A stretch of DNA of 64,000 nt from Rotaria socialis (lineage: Eukaryota > Rotifera > Eurotatoria > Philodinida > Philodinidae), in NCBI GenBank assembly GCA_905331475.1, contig CAJNYU010003357.1, positions 124,001-188,000 on the forward strand, in the 5' to 3' direction. Below the pieces are notes generated by a model. That model had not been told where the DNA came from, did no database searches, and saw only the letters and a list, made by a program, of their open reading frames with translations. Below, one piece after another: positions 1 to 13,643 of this stretch (position 1 is the stretch's first letter; every line of letters begins with the position of its first letter). The position numbers and the translations under genes are program-made.

Positions 1-1127
1 TTTGTAATGTATCCAATGTAGATGAGTGAATAAAATGATTGATTATTCGTAATAAGATCAGCACATGAAACCAACAAAATGCATAGTATGGCAAAAACAT
101 ATTCTTCAACAATATTTCCGATTAAAATCTCGATCATTCTCCTAACGATATAATATACTTGTGTGTAATTCCATTAATGATAATTAAGAAAAAGTGCCAT
201 GTTGTGCTTGTTACAATAACAATCAATAATTTAATACTGTTCAAGATATTCTTAAAGAAAACTCGTTTATATTTTTTGTACATATGTACAGATTTAGAGC
301 AATTACGTTTGTTGCAAAACAAGTTCTTTTATAAACATCTTTAAAGAATCTATTGATAAGTAGCCTCATGAATTCGATAAACCACCCACTATGCTGCTAG
401 TATCTTGTGTTGTTCATTTTGATATAAACATCTTATAGAGCGTATCAACCTTCAAATATCATCAGACAAACGACGGCATACACAGCATGTCTGCTTGTTA
501 CTTCTATATTCATTCATGTGTTTTGTTTTCTTTCAAGAAACAAACGTGTGAACAATGCTGCTCTATTGCTCAGTATATAGCTTAGTGTATGTACGCATGC
601 GTACGCCACACGAGTGAGAAGTGGACATGTTTGTCTAGTGGGAATAGATGTTGTTGATGGTGATGATCCTATCAGTGAACAATTAACCAGCATCATTGAT
701 GATTGACTTGAATCTTTCGATTGTCCGAAGTATACAATCAAATAAATAATAAAGATGAACAATATCTTTTGAACCTATGTCTGATATTCTTATTCATACT
801 TGAAATGAAAAGAAAAAGAAAAGAGAGTCAATTTATCATCGATCATCATCACCATCATCATTCAATTTCACTTGTTTCTAGATAATTGCCAGTTGAATTG
901 AACACTTGACAAAGACATCGGAACCCATGAGAAAAGAAATATTCTTCTTTACTTTGTCTTTCAGGTAGCCGATAGATAAGCAAAACGAATAACATCTGTT
1001 GATTTTTTTTCTTTTTTTTTCCTTTAAATACACGGACACACAAACACTCAGAGACAATCCACCACTGTTCCACTGACATACAATGACGCAACAAGCAAAA
1101 GAAGAAGAAAAAAAAATGTATCAATAT
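1..1127. other. Non-coding 3' flank of the ALX gene
   Basis: No coding sequence with conserved residues is visible on either strand. Short open frames (for example 514-762 and 858-1124 on the minus strand) are low-complexity and unsupported. The part next to 1128 should contain the 3' UTR of the ALX gene. Nothing else recognised. Confidence 0.6.
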
Positions 1128-3062
1128 TTACATGCCACCCAATGCTACACTATGTTCGCGAGCTTTAAGACGCAATGCAGCAATTGAGGTGCTTCGATGA
1201 TCAGGATTGAGATTATAGCCAGTATACGGACATGGATTGAAGTTATTTGTTGAATGAGATGTTTGCTGTTGTTGTTGCTGTGGCGGTGGTGGTGGAAATC
1301 CATAAGGCATGCCCATAAAATTTGGTATTGCACTTGACATCATCATGGACGGAGATGATGAAAGAGTATGACATGGTGATCCTGTTTGTTGTTGAGATTG
1401 TTGTTGTTGTTGTTGATGATGATGATGATCTCGAAGAGGAACATGACCTAACGATGCTGTTGATGATGAACACCAACCATTTGTTGCTGCCAACTAAAAG
1501 AATTATTCGAAATAAAAGATAGTACAAATTTTGAGAATATTTTTCTTTTTAGTGTCAAAAAGACAATAGTAAATATATAATACCGATGGATATTGACTAC
1601 TTGCTGCTGAAATCAATGAAATATCATAAGGATTTGTTGGCGGTACCGTTAATGAACGTATTTGAGGTGCATTTGTATATCGTTCACGTTTACGCCATTT
1701 AGCACGTCGATTTTGAAACCAAACCTATGCGAATAATTGTAAAACCTATCATTATTTTCTGTTTTAATTTATTAACATGAGATAATTAATTTTGATTCTG
1801 TTTAATATAAAGAAAGAATTGTTTTTTTGTTTTGTATACTCTATTACAATATTTGAACTGATTATATGTAAGAAACGATGAGGTAACAACAACGAACAAT
1901 TCTATAATCATTCATAAGTTTTAGATTACAAAATAAATCTATAAATAACGATCAAGTGTTACTAGAATTTCTTTGAAGTAAACAAAAAATGTATTGAGTA
2001 TAGAATTCTTCTAATTTATCTATTGTTCTTTGATTGGTCCTTTATCAGTATCTATCAACAGACTCATTATCCGATCTACGAACACATATTGTTATTGCAG
2101 ATTGGATCTAATAATTTTTTTTTCTGCTTAATAAATGTATCTTTAGCTGTAGTCTTAATAGACCTTTGACATTCACATTCAGTTTTATTTTTTGAGATAC
2201 CACCGACTGAGAATATTGAAAAAAATAGAGGAAAAGATTTCTTTTGTTTTTGTCCTTTTCTGATTGGTTATGATGCGTAGAGAGAAGAAAGAAAAGCTTG
2301 TATGAATAACAGATGTGTTTGTTAAAGACATTGTTTCATATGGACATACCTGTACTCGTGCTTCCGTCAAATCACATCGAAGAGCAAGTTGTTCTCGTAC
2401 ATAAACATCTGGATAATGAGTCTTTTGAAAGACACGTTCCATTTCTTCAAGTTGAAATGATGTAAACGTTGTACGATTTCTTCGTTTTTTACGTTTTGAA
2501 TCATTTCCATTCGAATCATTTGTTGTATCACCTTCATCTGATGATGAACCACTGTTTGCATTATTATGTTGAACACATAATTTTTTACTTGAATCCATAC
2601 ATGGTGATTCTATTGGAGTAAAAAGCAAAAGAGATAGTTGTCTTTTCTTTTCTTTTCTTTTTTTTTTTGACTAGTCTTATCTTTGAAAGTTCTTGATTTC
2701 GAACGTAATATATTTCCCGGAGGAATGAACGGAAATGAAATCAGTGGCAATGATCACGTTCGATCTGTCTGCTTATCTCTGATTTTCTTGCAATAGGCGT
2801 GGAGGCACGCACATACGCTTAATATACCTGCTGAGCAATAACAACTCAATCATCTTAGAAGAAGCCACATCAAGTTGCAAAAAAAGAAAAGAAGGAATCA
2901 ATCCTCTCTGATATGTATGTATACATCGTAAAACGTTCGCAATGTGATATATAGTTAATGATATAAGTCATATTCAATGATGATGATAAGCAATTTAAGT
3001 TTTCTTTGTTTTTATTAATAAAAAAAACACAAGATTTTACCTGAATGAGGATGATGTATCAT
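1128..3062 (-). CDS. ALX: ALX/Cart1-type paired-class homeobox transcription factor
   Basis: Nuclear DNA-binding regulator of the aristaless-like family. Four coding exons fit in phase: 3062-3041, 2609-2350, 1724-1584 and 1493-1128, giving 262 aa. The start is the first ATG after an in-frame stop, and its 22-nt exon joins the next through a phase-1 intron. The homeodomain spans about residues 49-108. It contains [17 protein letters not shown], and the recognition helix [15 protein letters not shown], with Gln at position 50, opens exon 3. A Ser/Asn/Asp-rich acidic stretch precedes it; the C-terminal half has His, Gln and Pro runs ([11 protein letters not shown]). The protein ends in an OAR motif, [18 protein letters not shown], typical of aristaless, Alx and Arx factors. 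Homeodomain residues favour ALX1/ALX4 over Arx or Prrx. It is shorter than vertebrate ALX1 (about 326 aa). Divergent from nanos across 4 kb. Confidence 0.93.
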
Positions 3063-6000
3063 ATTAAATTGATGGCTGTGAATTGGGACTAATTGTCAAT
3101 TGAAGGCAAGGTGTTAATTCAATATATTTGAACCCTTTTTCCTCTAACCGAATTTTCGACCGACTATATAATCTGTATGCGCACGGCTCTAATTTTATTA
3201 ATCAGTTATCTGCAGAACCGAATGTAAGCCACCGTCGTAGTTGAGAGAGAAAGAGAGAGAGGAAAAGAGAGGCTATACCATTCGAATAAAGGAGTAGAAT
3301 GTACTGTGTCGTTGTCGGCAAAGAAGAAGATTAATGGCAATACTCTTATTCTCGTTTTTTCTTCTTCTCCCCCGTTCTCCCTGTCTTCTCCCTCTTTCTC
3401 GCTTGTCGATTTTCTTTCGCCTTCGGCTGGTTGCCAGATAGATACATGGTCGAAGTGCGTAAATTTGCCGATTGGTCCATATGTATAAGAAAGATACTCT
3501 ATCCATATATGTTCTATTCGTTTGATCCAGTATGTGAACAGAAGTCTTCTAAATTTTTTTTCCGTTTTTTTTTGTTTTTCATATTTATGTGAGAAAATGA
3601 AGTGAGTATAAACAACAGATGACAAATATAAAATAAAATGAAAAAAAGAAAAGAAATACGTTATCTGTCGGTATGCATCTTGATAATCTATGATTACAAC
3701 AGAGAAAAAAAAAGAAACAACGAATATATCTTTCTTAGTTACTTTCCGTAGATTTTGCACGAGCAAAGGGCAATTAGGGTGATTGTCGTTGATAACTTGT
3801 GCGCACGCATGTATGTCAACGGCTCGTTTATTATACAAAGAGAAGAAGCCTTCTTTCCTATCTCGTCCTTCTATAAAGGCAGGCATCTAGATGATTTGTC
3901 TTCGTCGATCAACACAAGTAGTTAAATAAACTAAAACCTAGTCGATCGAAATCTCCACCCATTTTTCTTTCATTGATTGGCTAATAGAAAAAGAATGGTT
4001 TATTATCTTTTCTTTGCTGTTTGGATAAAACGAAGTTTGAAAAAAAATGAATTGTTATGTTTTGAAACAATTCCCAAATGCATGTAGAAAGAAAGAAAAA
4101 ACGTTCCTTTGACGCGGCAAAGATCAGTTAGTTAGAAAAAATAACAAACTCTGCTTCATCCTCTTCTTTTTTTATTTCTCAAAATAACAAGCAAACAAAA
4201 ACTTGATGCTGCATAAAATTAAGAAATGCCAAGATGATATCTCTTATCTATATCGTTCGTCATTTGCATAGTTTGTTCAACGATGAACATATTCCTCTTA
4301 TTGCTGTTGTTGTTGTTGTTGTTCTTGTCTGTTGAATATAAATCTGCTAGATGAATTGTTACAATTATCTAGTTTTCTCTTCTGTTCTCTCGTGTTCGAT
4401 AAAAGTAAGAATAAAAAAGGTTTTGGAACTATACTAATGTATTTTCATCAATAATTCGAAAACAAATAAGAATGTCTTGATTGATATCATCCGTTAGAAT
4501 ATATATATAAGAAATATGCTGAGCTTTCAATTTTCCTGTTTGACCCATAAAACAAACAAATGAGATGATTAGTTCCTATAAGAAAGTATCCATTACATAT
4601 AACAAGCAAATAGAAAGAAAGAAAAGGTTTTTGAAAGAAATAACATATATGTATACAAATCGGTGATTATTAAATTACTACTGGAAAAGAACAAGAAAGT
4701 CTTCGTTTTTTTTGTATATACAAAGTTGTTAGGAAAATAAACTTGTCCGATGGAAAAGAGCATGTCTATGTCGATTAGCACTTTAGCAAAGTTCACATAT
4801 TGTCTATCAGAAAAGATTACTTTCATTTTCTTTTGACAAACATATGGAAAGATGAGTTTGGTAAAAAATATTCATATCATGTATATTTTCCAAGTTGCCA
4901 AAGTAAAGAAAACAGAAATGATCAAATATCAACTGTTCTATAGATTGTCATGTGTATGCTTTACTTGAAGAAAAATGTAGCCTAGTAAATTGAATTATCT
5001 TCAATAAATGTAACTATTTGTAAAGCGCACTATCTTGTTCGTGATAAATTCTAGATTTGTCAAGCATGAATACGAAAAATTCAAGGATTTTATAGTAGTT
5101 AAATATCGTACGATGCTTACTATCTTAGAAACGAACTAATTTTATTTATTATTAGAAAAAGGGAATACCGAAATCTATAAAATAAAAAAAAAGAATACAT
5201 TTTTCGATAAATTATATTTCATTAAAAATGATCTGAAATGATTAATTAGTAAAATTTAATAAAAATAGATTAGAATTGCCAATATAAAATGAAAAATTCC
5301 TATTAAATTAAAATATTGTATACAGTACATATACTTACAGAAATGAATTAATTACTAAAATCCTTTTCAAAGTTGTTAATGTCAAGATTTTTGGTCGACT
5401 ATGTCGCATTTAAGATTACTAGGATCAAATTCAATTAATCATATTTTGATATCATTGCCATGAATCTTCTACGACAACAAAATGTCTATATATCATCAAC
5501 TGATCAATCGCATTCTACTAACAACCTACGACTATCAAGATAATGTAACATTGCAACAAGTTACCACGAGTAAAAAAACGGAAAAACATGGTATCATCCG
5601 TATGCAATAGTTTTAAAACTATTCAACGACAATACGGCTTCATTTCACTGCTGTTATCGATAAGAAAAAAAGAGAAATAGAAATATTCCTTTTGATGTAT
5701 TATTACTGTTAATATTTATATAAATTGATATCATTCTAGATTTTCAAAAACAAACGATATATTATAAAAGAAAAAAAAGAGATAATCATCGTTTTTCGTC
5801 AATTTTTTGCTTTGCTTATATCGACCGTGTCACATCTCAATTCTATTGTTAACATAGTGATGATATACTAATCGACGTATCAAATTACTTTTAAGAACAA
5901 TTAATGAGTAATCGAAATTTTATAAACTCTAGTTTCTTTATTGAAATCGATAATAATATTTCTATAAAGTTTCTGCCGGTGTTTTTCTTATCACTACATA

Positions 6001-7151
6001 TTAACTTAAAAGATCACATGAATATGTCGGAATGACTTTTTAGTTATCGTTCTATATTCAAATGTTAAATCAACAAGAATTAAAGATAATCATCAACAAG
6101 TATTGATTCATATTCAATTGGATAATTATTTCCTAGAAACTAATCTTGTTACAAATCGTCTATAGCTACTCCATTCAATTGATTTATTGGTTATTCTAAA
6201 CCGAAAATAAGTTATTGCTTTTGTAAAAAATTAATTTGATATTATTATATCTATTGATTATGAGATTTTTCTTAAAATGGATCCAATAATAGTATGATTG
6301 TTTTTCTATTGCGTATTTTTCCTTTCTTTGAAAGTTCGTTCTTGAATGTTTTTTTTTAAGTACATAAATTTGACAAAATACAATTATTGAATTAATCATG
6401 AATGTAGCAATAAACACAAATCCATTTCATAGTAAATTTTAAAAATAATCTTGTTCAAATATTTTCCGTTTTATTGAAAATCCTGATTGTTTAACATTTT
6501 CATTTATTTAATCAAATGAAATTCTTTCTCGTTTTTCCCAATAGAGAGTAAATCGTGTCATACCAAAAATAAAAAAACATGTGCTTAAATCAACTGGATT
6601 CGATTATAGTTAATAGAGCAAAACAATCATATGTTCAAAATGAATGAATAAGTTCAAAAATCTTTCATTCTGTATCATATCTATATCTTTCAAGTTTAAA
6701 ATAACTATCCAGGGTACAAGTAGATCATTGGCTACATATCAATATTGTTTTTCTTCCTTCTCGTTCTCGTAAAATATACACACAGATACACATATATTTG
6801 GTTCGAGGTATTATATTCTATGATTTTTTTTTTCGTTATTTCGTCTCGAATATTCGTCTACTAAAGCGAGAAATGGAAAATCTTCATCCATGTATTCATT
6901 CTTCAAAGTAAAACATAAGATACAACAACTTATCACATGACTAAAAGTGAAGAACAGTAGAAATAGTTGTCTTTGTTTTATGTTGATGCCTGGTGTAAAT
7001 ATATAATTTCACTTTGTATTTTTAGAAAGAAAAGAGAGTGTGTGTGTGTGTGTGTGCTCGTAATCGCAATATCCTTTATCTTTGATATTATATTCGTACA
7101 TTTAATCACAATCTAAAACAATTTGAATCAAATAAAATAAAAACAATATAA
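3063..7151. other. Non-coding interval between divergent ALX and nanos genes
   Basis: About 4.1 kb without a supported gene. A 226-codon minus-strand open frame at 3206-3886 is Lys/Phe/Ser-rich with no domain. Polypyrimidine/polypurine tracts (3240-3420) and a short GT run at 7039-7056 are present. By position it should hold promoters and enhancers of both developmental genes. No specific site can be named from sequence alone. Confidence 0.6.
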
Positions 7152-8597
7152 ATGGAACCAATTCTCGGCCGAGGTTATTCAATAAATGAAGAATCTGATT
7201 TAATCGATCAATATTCACCATTATCAAGTACTATTGATGAAGATTTAGAACAAGATGATGACTTGTTCTATACTGAAGAAGATAGTTCATCAGCTGCACG
7301 AACTAGTAATGGAACGTTGTCTACGTCATCCATTGATGAGATTAGTGGTATGGGTTTGGGTTAGTAAAGAAAACTGTTTATAAAAATTTTTAAAAAACTT
7401 CCTTTTTTTTCTATCAATAAAAGGTATATTTAAACCACCACCATTTAAAATGATGCCCGTTGAAGCAACACCACCACCAACACCACTCATTCCACGTCGT
7501 TTACTTGATTCGATAAATAATACAACAAATGCCTTTCAAAACATGACAATTAATACTAATTTACCATTAACACCACCAAGAAGTGCAGATGGTACTAATA
7601 CAAATTGGTCATTAGGCAATTCAACGAATGAAATTCGAAACACTAATTTATTATTTCCACGTGTTAATGATACTCTATCGAAGACAGCGACAACTGCTAA
7701 CTTATTAACACCGACAAGTATTGATCGGTATCTTAGTAGTCATCGTCGTTTATCGGATTCAACATTTCCATCATCAACATGTCAGTGATTTGACTAGCTA
7801 GAATATTTGATCATTTCAATTTTGTTTGCTTTTCTTTTATAGCACTTGATCTTTCACTTGCGATTCCATCTCTTAACACTACAACACATAGGCATCAATC
7901 AGTTTCATCGCAGCATAATGATTTAAACAATGGTACGTATGAAATAGTAATTGTACCTCGAAATAATTAATAACTAGAAATTATTTTTATTATATTTTCA
8001 CAGAAACAAATCATTTGTATACATATATGGATCATGTTGGTGACGGATTATCGAACAATATGGGAACATCTTGTGCATCAGCAACAACTTCGTGGTCAAC
8101 ATTAATTAGTTCAAATGGTACAACAAACGATGAATCAATTTCATTTTCATCCTTATCTCGGCCACGTATTAATAGTAATTCATATGTACCTTCAACACCA
8201 CAACTTAATTTTAAACCTCTTCAACAGCCTTCACCTCTTCAACCACCACCACCACCACCACCTCATTTAACAAGTTCACCATTTTCACAACGTATGAATG
8301 CAACAAGTTCACTGTTTCAACCTAATTCAACTCCAACACAAGCGAATGGTCCATTTAGTCATTCATCACCATTTCATCCACAATCATCTATAACACATCA
8401 AACTCAACAATTATTACCATTACCTCAACAAGCACAACGTCCATTGTGGCAACAACCACCACCGCCTCCACTACCATCAGTACAACAACAACATCGCCCT
8501 TTACTTCCAATTGGTATGCCACCGATGGCTCACCCTCAACAATTACAACAACAACAACAACAGCAGCAGCAGCAGCATCAACAGCAGCAGCAGCAGC

Positions 8598-8632
<35 letters not shown>

Positions 8633-9394
8633 AATCAACCAATGATGAATCAATTTCAATCGAATGATGCTTGGCTTTTAGCAGAAATGACAGCTATGTT
8701 ACGTCAAAATCAACAACAACAAATGGCCGCATTCAATGCAAATATAACATTAAGTACAGCGGCACAACAAATTCTTGCAGCTAATTCAAATAATAATAAT
8801 AATCGACCATTACGTTCAGAAAAAATTGATATTGAAATAATTAAGCATCTTATTCGTGAAGCACGATGGAAACGACGATGTGGAATGAAAAAAGAAGTAA
8901 ATTAGAAGAAAAAAAAATAAAATTATAGATAAGAAAAATGAAAATAATTCAATTCTTTCTTAGGTTTGTGTATTCTGTCGTAATAATGGCGAAAATGAAC
9001 TGATCTATACAAGTCATTCTTTAAAAGATTCAGCTGGTAATGTAACATGCCCGATTTTACGTGCTTATCAATGTCCAATCTGTGGTGCAACGGGTGCTCA
9101 AGGTAATTTTATTCATTCTTTTTTTTGTAAAAAATAATTTATTATCTTAAATTTATTTTTCAAATAGCTCATACTATTAAATATTGTCAAGCAGCTGGTG
9201 ATGACAATAGACATGTAGCAACTCCGTACGAAAAAATGATTCGTACACAATGTATGCAAACATTTGGGCTTGAGGATAATATAACAGCAGCAATGCCTGC
9301 AATTTTCGGACCCATTGGTAGTCATTCATCAGCTAATAGTCCTGCTTCGCTTTGGCCTGCTTTAGCTGGCGGTTGGCCTGGTAGTAATTTATAA
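7152..9394 (+). CDS. NANOS: Nanos-type zinc-finger RNA-binding translational repressor
   Basis: Germline/stem-cell mRNA regulator expected to act with Pumilio and CCR4-NOT in the cytoplasm. Exons: 7152-7359 (or ending 7347), 7424-7780, 7843-7932, 8004-8896, 8964-9102, 9168-9394, giving about 637 aa. The C-terminal nanos finger (about residues 518-571) has the exact double CCHC spacing: C-x2-C-x12-H-x10-C, then C-x2-C-x7-H-x4-C. It starts [14 protein letters not shown] and includes CPICGATG and AHTIKYC. The rest is low complexity: Ser/Thr/Asn-rich, PPPPPPP at about 8243-8263, and a long Gln tract near 8526-8635. The protein is much longer than most nanos proteins, and all the excess is N-terminal to the finger. 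Two exon-1 donors (GTATGG at 7348, GTTAGT at 7360) keep the same phase. Confidence 0.93.
8526..8635 (+). repeat. CAA/CAG polyglutamine tract inside nanos
   Basis: An almost uninterrupted run of CAA and CAG codons broken by single Leu and His codons, encoding a Gln tract of more than 30 residues in exon 4 of the nanos gene. CAA and CAG are mixed. It is expected to be length-polymorphic. Confidence 0.9.
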
Positions 9395-11458
9395 GCAGGT
9401 AGATTTTTACCTAATAATACATTTACAATTGCTATTACTTCTTGTCATATTTTGTAGTTGTCAGATAGTTTCGGATTTTTTGCAAGCAGATGTTTTTGTT
9501 TTAATAATGCTTTGCAGCAAATAGTGCCGAATGATAAAAACAAATATGTTTTTTCTCTCTAAACCAGTGAATTTCTTTTCTTTTTTGTGATTTATCTATC
9601 TTTATGTTTTTCTTTCGGATGTCGTTATCGCATCATAAGTATTATGAATCTTGTTTTTCTTTCTTTTCATTATCTTTTTTTCTTTGTATTGTTAGCGATC
9701 AAACAAAAAATGATATAAGTGATAGTGATTGTCTTCTTTTTTCTTTTTTTCAACTTCAGATATTACAGAGAATCTGTCTCAGTTCATCTTCTTTTTTTTC
9801 TTTTCTTCAGCGTTTGTTTTAGTAGTTTGACTGATCAATATATAGTGATGTTTCTTTTTTCTATCAGTTTCTTTTGCGTGCGCACGAATCCATCCATCAG
9901 TCGTGTTTAACAAGTTTATAGTAGTAACTGTATTTCGTCTGTTTGTTTGTGTATTGTCATTATTGTGAGCTCAGAAGATGTAATCTGCTCCTCTCTTTGT
10001 TTCATTTTCTCGCTTAGATACAGACAAACGCAGTTTTTTAAGTATTCAAAAAATAAAATCCAGTAGAGAAAAATGTTCACTTTATTTGATTATAATGTTT
10101 AGACAATCTTCATTTCAAATAAAAACCGATAAAAAAAAACATCATGTGCTTGATTTTTATTAATTTGATAAATACTATATGCATGAAAACATATTCATAT
10201 GAACAAATATTACTTATTTTGACAGGTATTTTTATCGATTAAAAATAAAGTTTTGAACTAAGACCTTTGTTAAGTATTTCTATTATTTATGATATTAAAC
10301 CAAGTAGGGCGAAGCGAGACTATCGCACTTCAAAATAATTTTAAGTACAAAGGAATACGAGAAGAGTATGCTAAGTACGAGAGTGCAGAAGTCTCGTTCT
10401 CCCTCTCCTTGTATTGAGTTTATTTGGTGAACGAATGTGCAGAACAATCCAAAATTTCAAAATCTAGTGAAATTATAGTTCATTTGTGATCATCTTATCA
10501 AAAGTATATTAGCATGGATATTTTCATTCAACCATTTATTTTTTGAAAATTACATATGTACATCACACTCGTCTTAAGTCTGTATTTTGTAAGAGCATTA
10601 CGTTGAAATTATAAAGATATTCGATTCTGATTAACAATGTCTATCGAAGAACAGATGTAAGTTTTCAATATGAAGAATCTTCTTCATCGACAACTTTGAT
10701 TGATTCATTTGAAAATTCAGTACACAATTTACTTGATAGAAGTCAGTTCTGATATTAGGGAAATCGTAATATGACTTCAGCATCTTAGAGTGTGCTAATT
10801 ACTAGGATCCTGTTTATGTGCCAGCAACATTGGTGATAATAAAGTAAACATATGTCATTGCCCGAAACACTAGAAATAAAACATAAACTGTTTGTTGTAT
10901 CGTAGAATGGCATGGAAAATTTCTGATTGCATATCTTCACTGCGTATGTGTATGTATGTACTCAGTATATTCGTTCAGTGACCATGAAAATGAGTAGTAC
11001 TTGGAAGAGTTAGCTGCATTTATTCAGATCTTTATAAGTATGGGTTATATATTTTTCCACAAGCTTATTGTTTATTATAGATGTTAAAAGTTCAAATTTT
11101 AAAGTTATACTTGAATTGAATAATATTTTATACAACGCATTTTGATGTCACATTGATATTACTTCATAAAACGTTTTCCCCATTGGTTTGATCTTTTATT
11201 ATTTACTTTCGATGTAAATTTCACTTTCTACAGCATTTAACTTAAATGAAGAAAAAAAAATGCATAGAAGTAAAATTTGAAGATTATTCACAATGCAAAA
11301 AACGATTTAATTAATTAAAATAATAAAACTAAATAATTTGTTTCTTTTTCATACATAGAAAAGTTTAGTATTTCTTTATCTGTACGAATTTGTTATTTTG
11401 GCTCAAATCCACACACATAAAAGGCGCACAAAATCACTGAGCGAAAATGTTTGTTTAG
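9395..11458. other. Non-coding interval, nanos 3' side
   Basis: About 2 kb between the nanos stop and the stop of the convergent palmitoyltransferase gene. It is T-rich just after nanos (9540-9860, probable 3' UTR). Open frames at 9604-9822 and 9719-9910 are Phe/Ser/Leu low complexity. Nothing else recognised. Confidence 0.55.
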
Positions 11459-13444
11459 TTAAACATGCATCAATTTTGATTTTTGTTCGTCTTCAAACGA
11501 ATAAATTGGGTTTCTCCTTGGCCAATTAATTCCATTACAAAATGGTCTATGACTTGATGGTAAACAGTTTTTATAGAAAATTTCATACCAACGATTTACA
11601 CCCAAAAACATCTTCCAATTTAATCCTAAACCTAAATCGTATGGATTAATAAATTTTTGTTTAAGTTTTTTTAAACGTTTTCTTTCTGATGCATTGGTAT
11701 GAAAATCAATGGTCGTTTCAGCACGTGATATTAACCAAATATGCCATAATGTAAAACCAACTAACACTATACATGCTGTTAGAGCAACAATAAATAAAAA
11801 CAAAAATGTGTAAGACACGGATGGACTGGTTACGTCAGGTAAAATATCAATTTCATTTATACGTCGACCTGTTACTAAATCCAGATAGGAAAATGCTTTT
11901 CGACCAAATAAATAATGTTGAAATTCACTAAAGCCAAATGAGGCAGCATAAAATGAACCAATTGTTAAAAAGAAACAAAACTGGAAAAAATAACGATGAT
12001 TTAAATGTCCGACACAATTATTGATCCATGGACAATGGTGATCGAGATTTAATATACATCGTGAACATACTGAACAATGATGAGCACGAGCTGGTTTTGG
12101 AAAAATACATTTTCGACAAACATTTTGAGTATAATCGTTGGAGTTAATTATTGTATCAGATGCGTCTAGTGGAGTTTTTGGCGAGAATTGAGTATGAACA
12201 AAGTCTATAAAAAAAGAAAATATATATATATTTCTATGTATGATAATGAATAATTAGTAATAGATTTCTATGGGATTTTCTTTTTTAGAATTTTATATAA
12301 AATAATATTTGAGATTAATGTTGATAAGATTTCCTCGTTTCAATTTCTTACAATATTGCACAATAACGATTTATAGAATATTTAGAGTATAATATTTTTT
12401 ATTATATCCAAATTTTGTTTTGGAGAAAATTAAAGAAGTATGAGTAGAAATTTGTACAATTCGATACAAAATTTTGAAACGAATTAAATTTTTTTATGGC
12501 TGAATGAGAAAAATAATCATAGACGTTGGGAGATTAAGAGAATGTCGAGCATTCTTGGAGATAAATATTATCGTTGATAGTTATTTTCAAAATGTCGATC
12601 AACAATAAAACGAGTGCTGCATAAATACGAGTTCATACAAGCTTCATTAGATCATTTTTCAAAAAGGACCTCTAGTAAACTTGTACGTGTAGTTTGTGTA
12701 GGTAGGGTGTTAAATTAAACAGTTTTTTAATAAAAATTCAAAAAACATTTTAGAAAAAACATGAACACTTTATCTTATATCCAATGAATGAGAAATAAAC
12801 TGATATAGTAGATGTTGATTTATAGTTAAAAAATATAAATGAAAAAATGTCTTACTATCATTTGTCAAAGCCAATATTGTTACTTCCTTCGATTTATTAT
12901 TATTATTATTGGCATTATTATTTTTATCAATAATAGCTTGATGTGCTTTCATTGAATCTCTACCTTCTCTATCAAATTCATATGGTTTTGAATAGCCGAA
13001 ATTCGGTGATGAACCTGGATCCACGCGTACACATTGTAAATAGTTAAACATAATATTTATTAAAAGCCAATGTGAAACGATAAAATGAGTGATGACAGTC
13101 AAATAACTATGTTGTGTTTGAATATCGTTAATTAAATGAACGAATATCGATGTATAAAATATATAAACAGTAGTTGAAATAATAATAATAAAAAAGCATA
13201 TAAATAATCTTCCGATGTATTTTGTTAGACGATCAGTTAAAAAAAATAATGGCTGCAATAATGTATCAATGCGTAAATCAACTGAATCATCATTATTCAA
13301 ATAAAATACTTGATAAATTAAATATAATCGATGACAAAAACGAATTTCATTTAATTTTACGCATGGAAGAAAACTTCGAAATGAACAACGACATACACGC
13401 ATTTGACAAATTCTTTCTAGAATGATAGAAAAAAAAGCGTACAT
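11459..13444 (-). CDS. ZDHHC16: DHHC palmitoyltransferase, ZDHHC16-like
   Basis: Multi-pass membrane enzyme that S-acylates cysteines of substrate proteins, expected in the ER/Golgi. Two exons, 13444-12856 and 12204-11459, join in phase 1 to give 444 aa. The Cys-rich domain reads CRKCIFPKPARAHHCSVC, then the catalytic DHHCPW (DHHC at residues 251-254) and NNCVGHLNHRYFF. Hydrophobic segments lie on both sides, as expected for four TM helices. After the last TM comes ISRAETTIDFHTN and NPYDLGLGLNWKMFLGV, which matches ZDHHC16 (SRGETSIERH, NPY..G..DNWKVFLGV) rather than other DHHC enzymes. The N-terminus is longer than in vertebrates; the loop before the Cys-rich domain carries an Asn run. The stop of DFRP1 lies 199 bp upstream on the same strand, so read-through transcription is possible. 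Confidence 0.9.
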
Positions 13445-13643
13445 CCATAGTATGTAGGTTTTATTAATTTTTTTGTTGATGTTTTGGTTTATTTGTATCC
13501 AAAAAGATTTTTTCTTAGCAAATCAGTCTTAACAAAAAAAAAAACATGATGAAACAATGACAAAAACGAAATAAATAAGTCATATCCATCGAAGAGACTG
13601 ATTGTAAATATGACATGAGCAAGTGAATTTCTACAATTCTTTT

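Noticed and set aside
3206-3886. 226-codon minus-strand open frame
   Set aside because: Composition is Lys/Phe/Ser low complexity over polypurine tracts, no domain or splice support, and it lies in the ALX upstream region.
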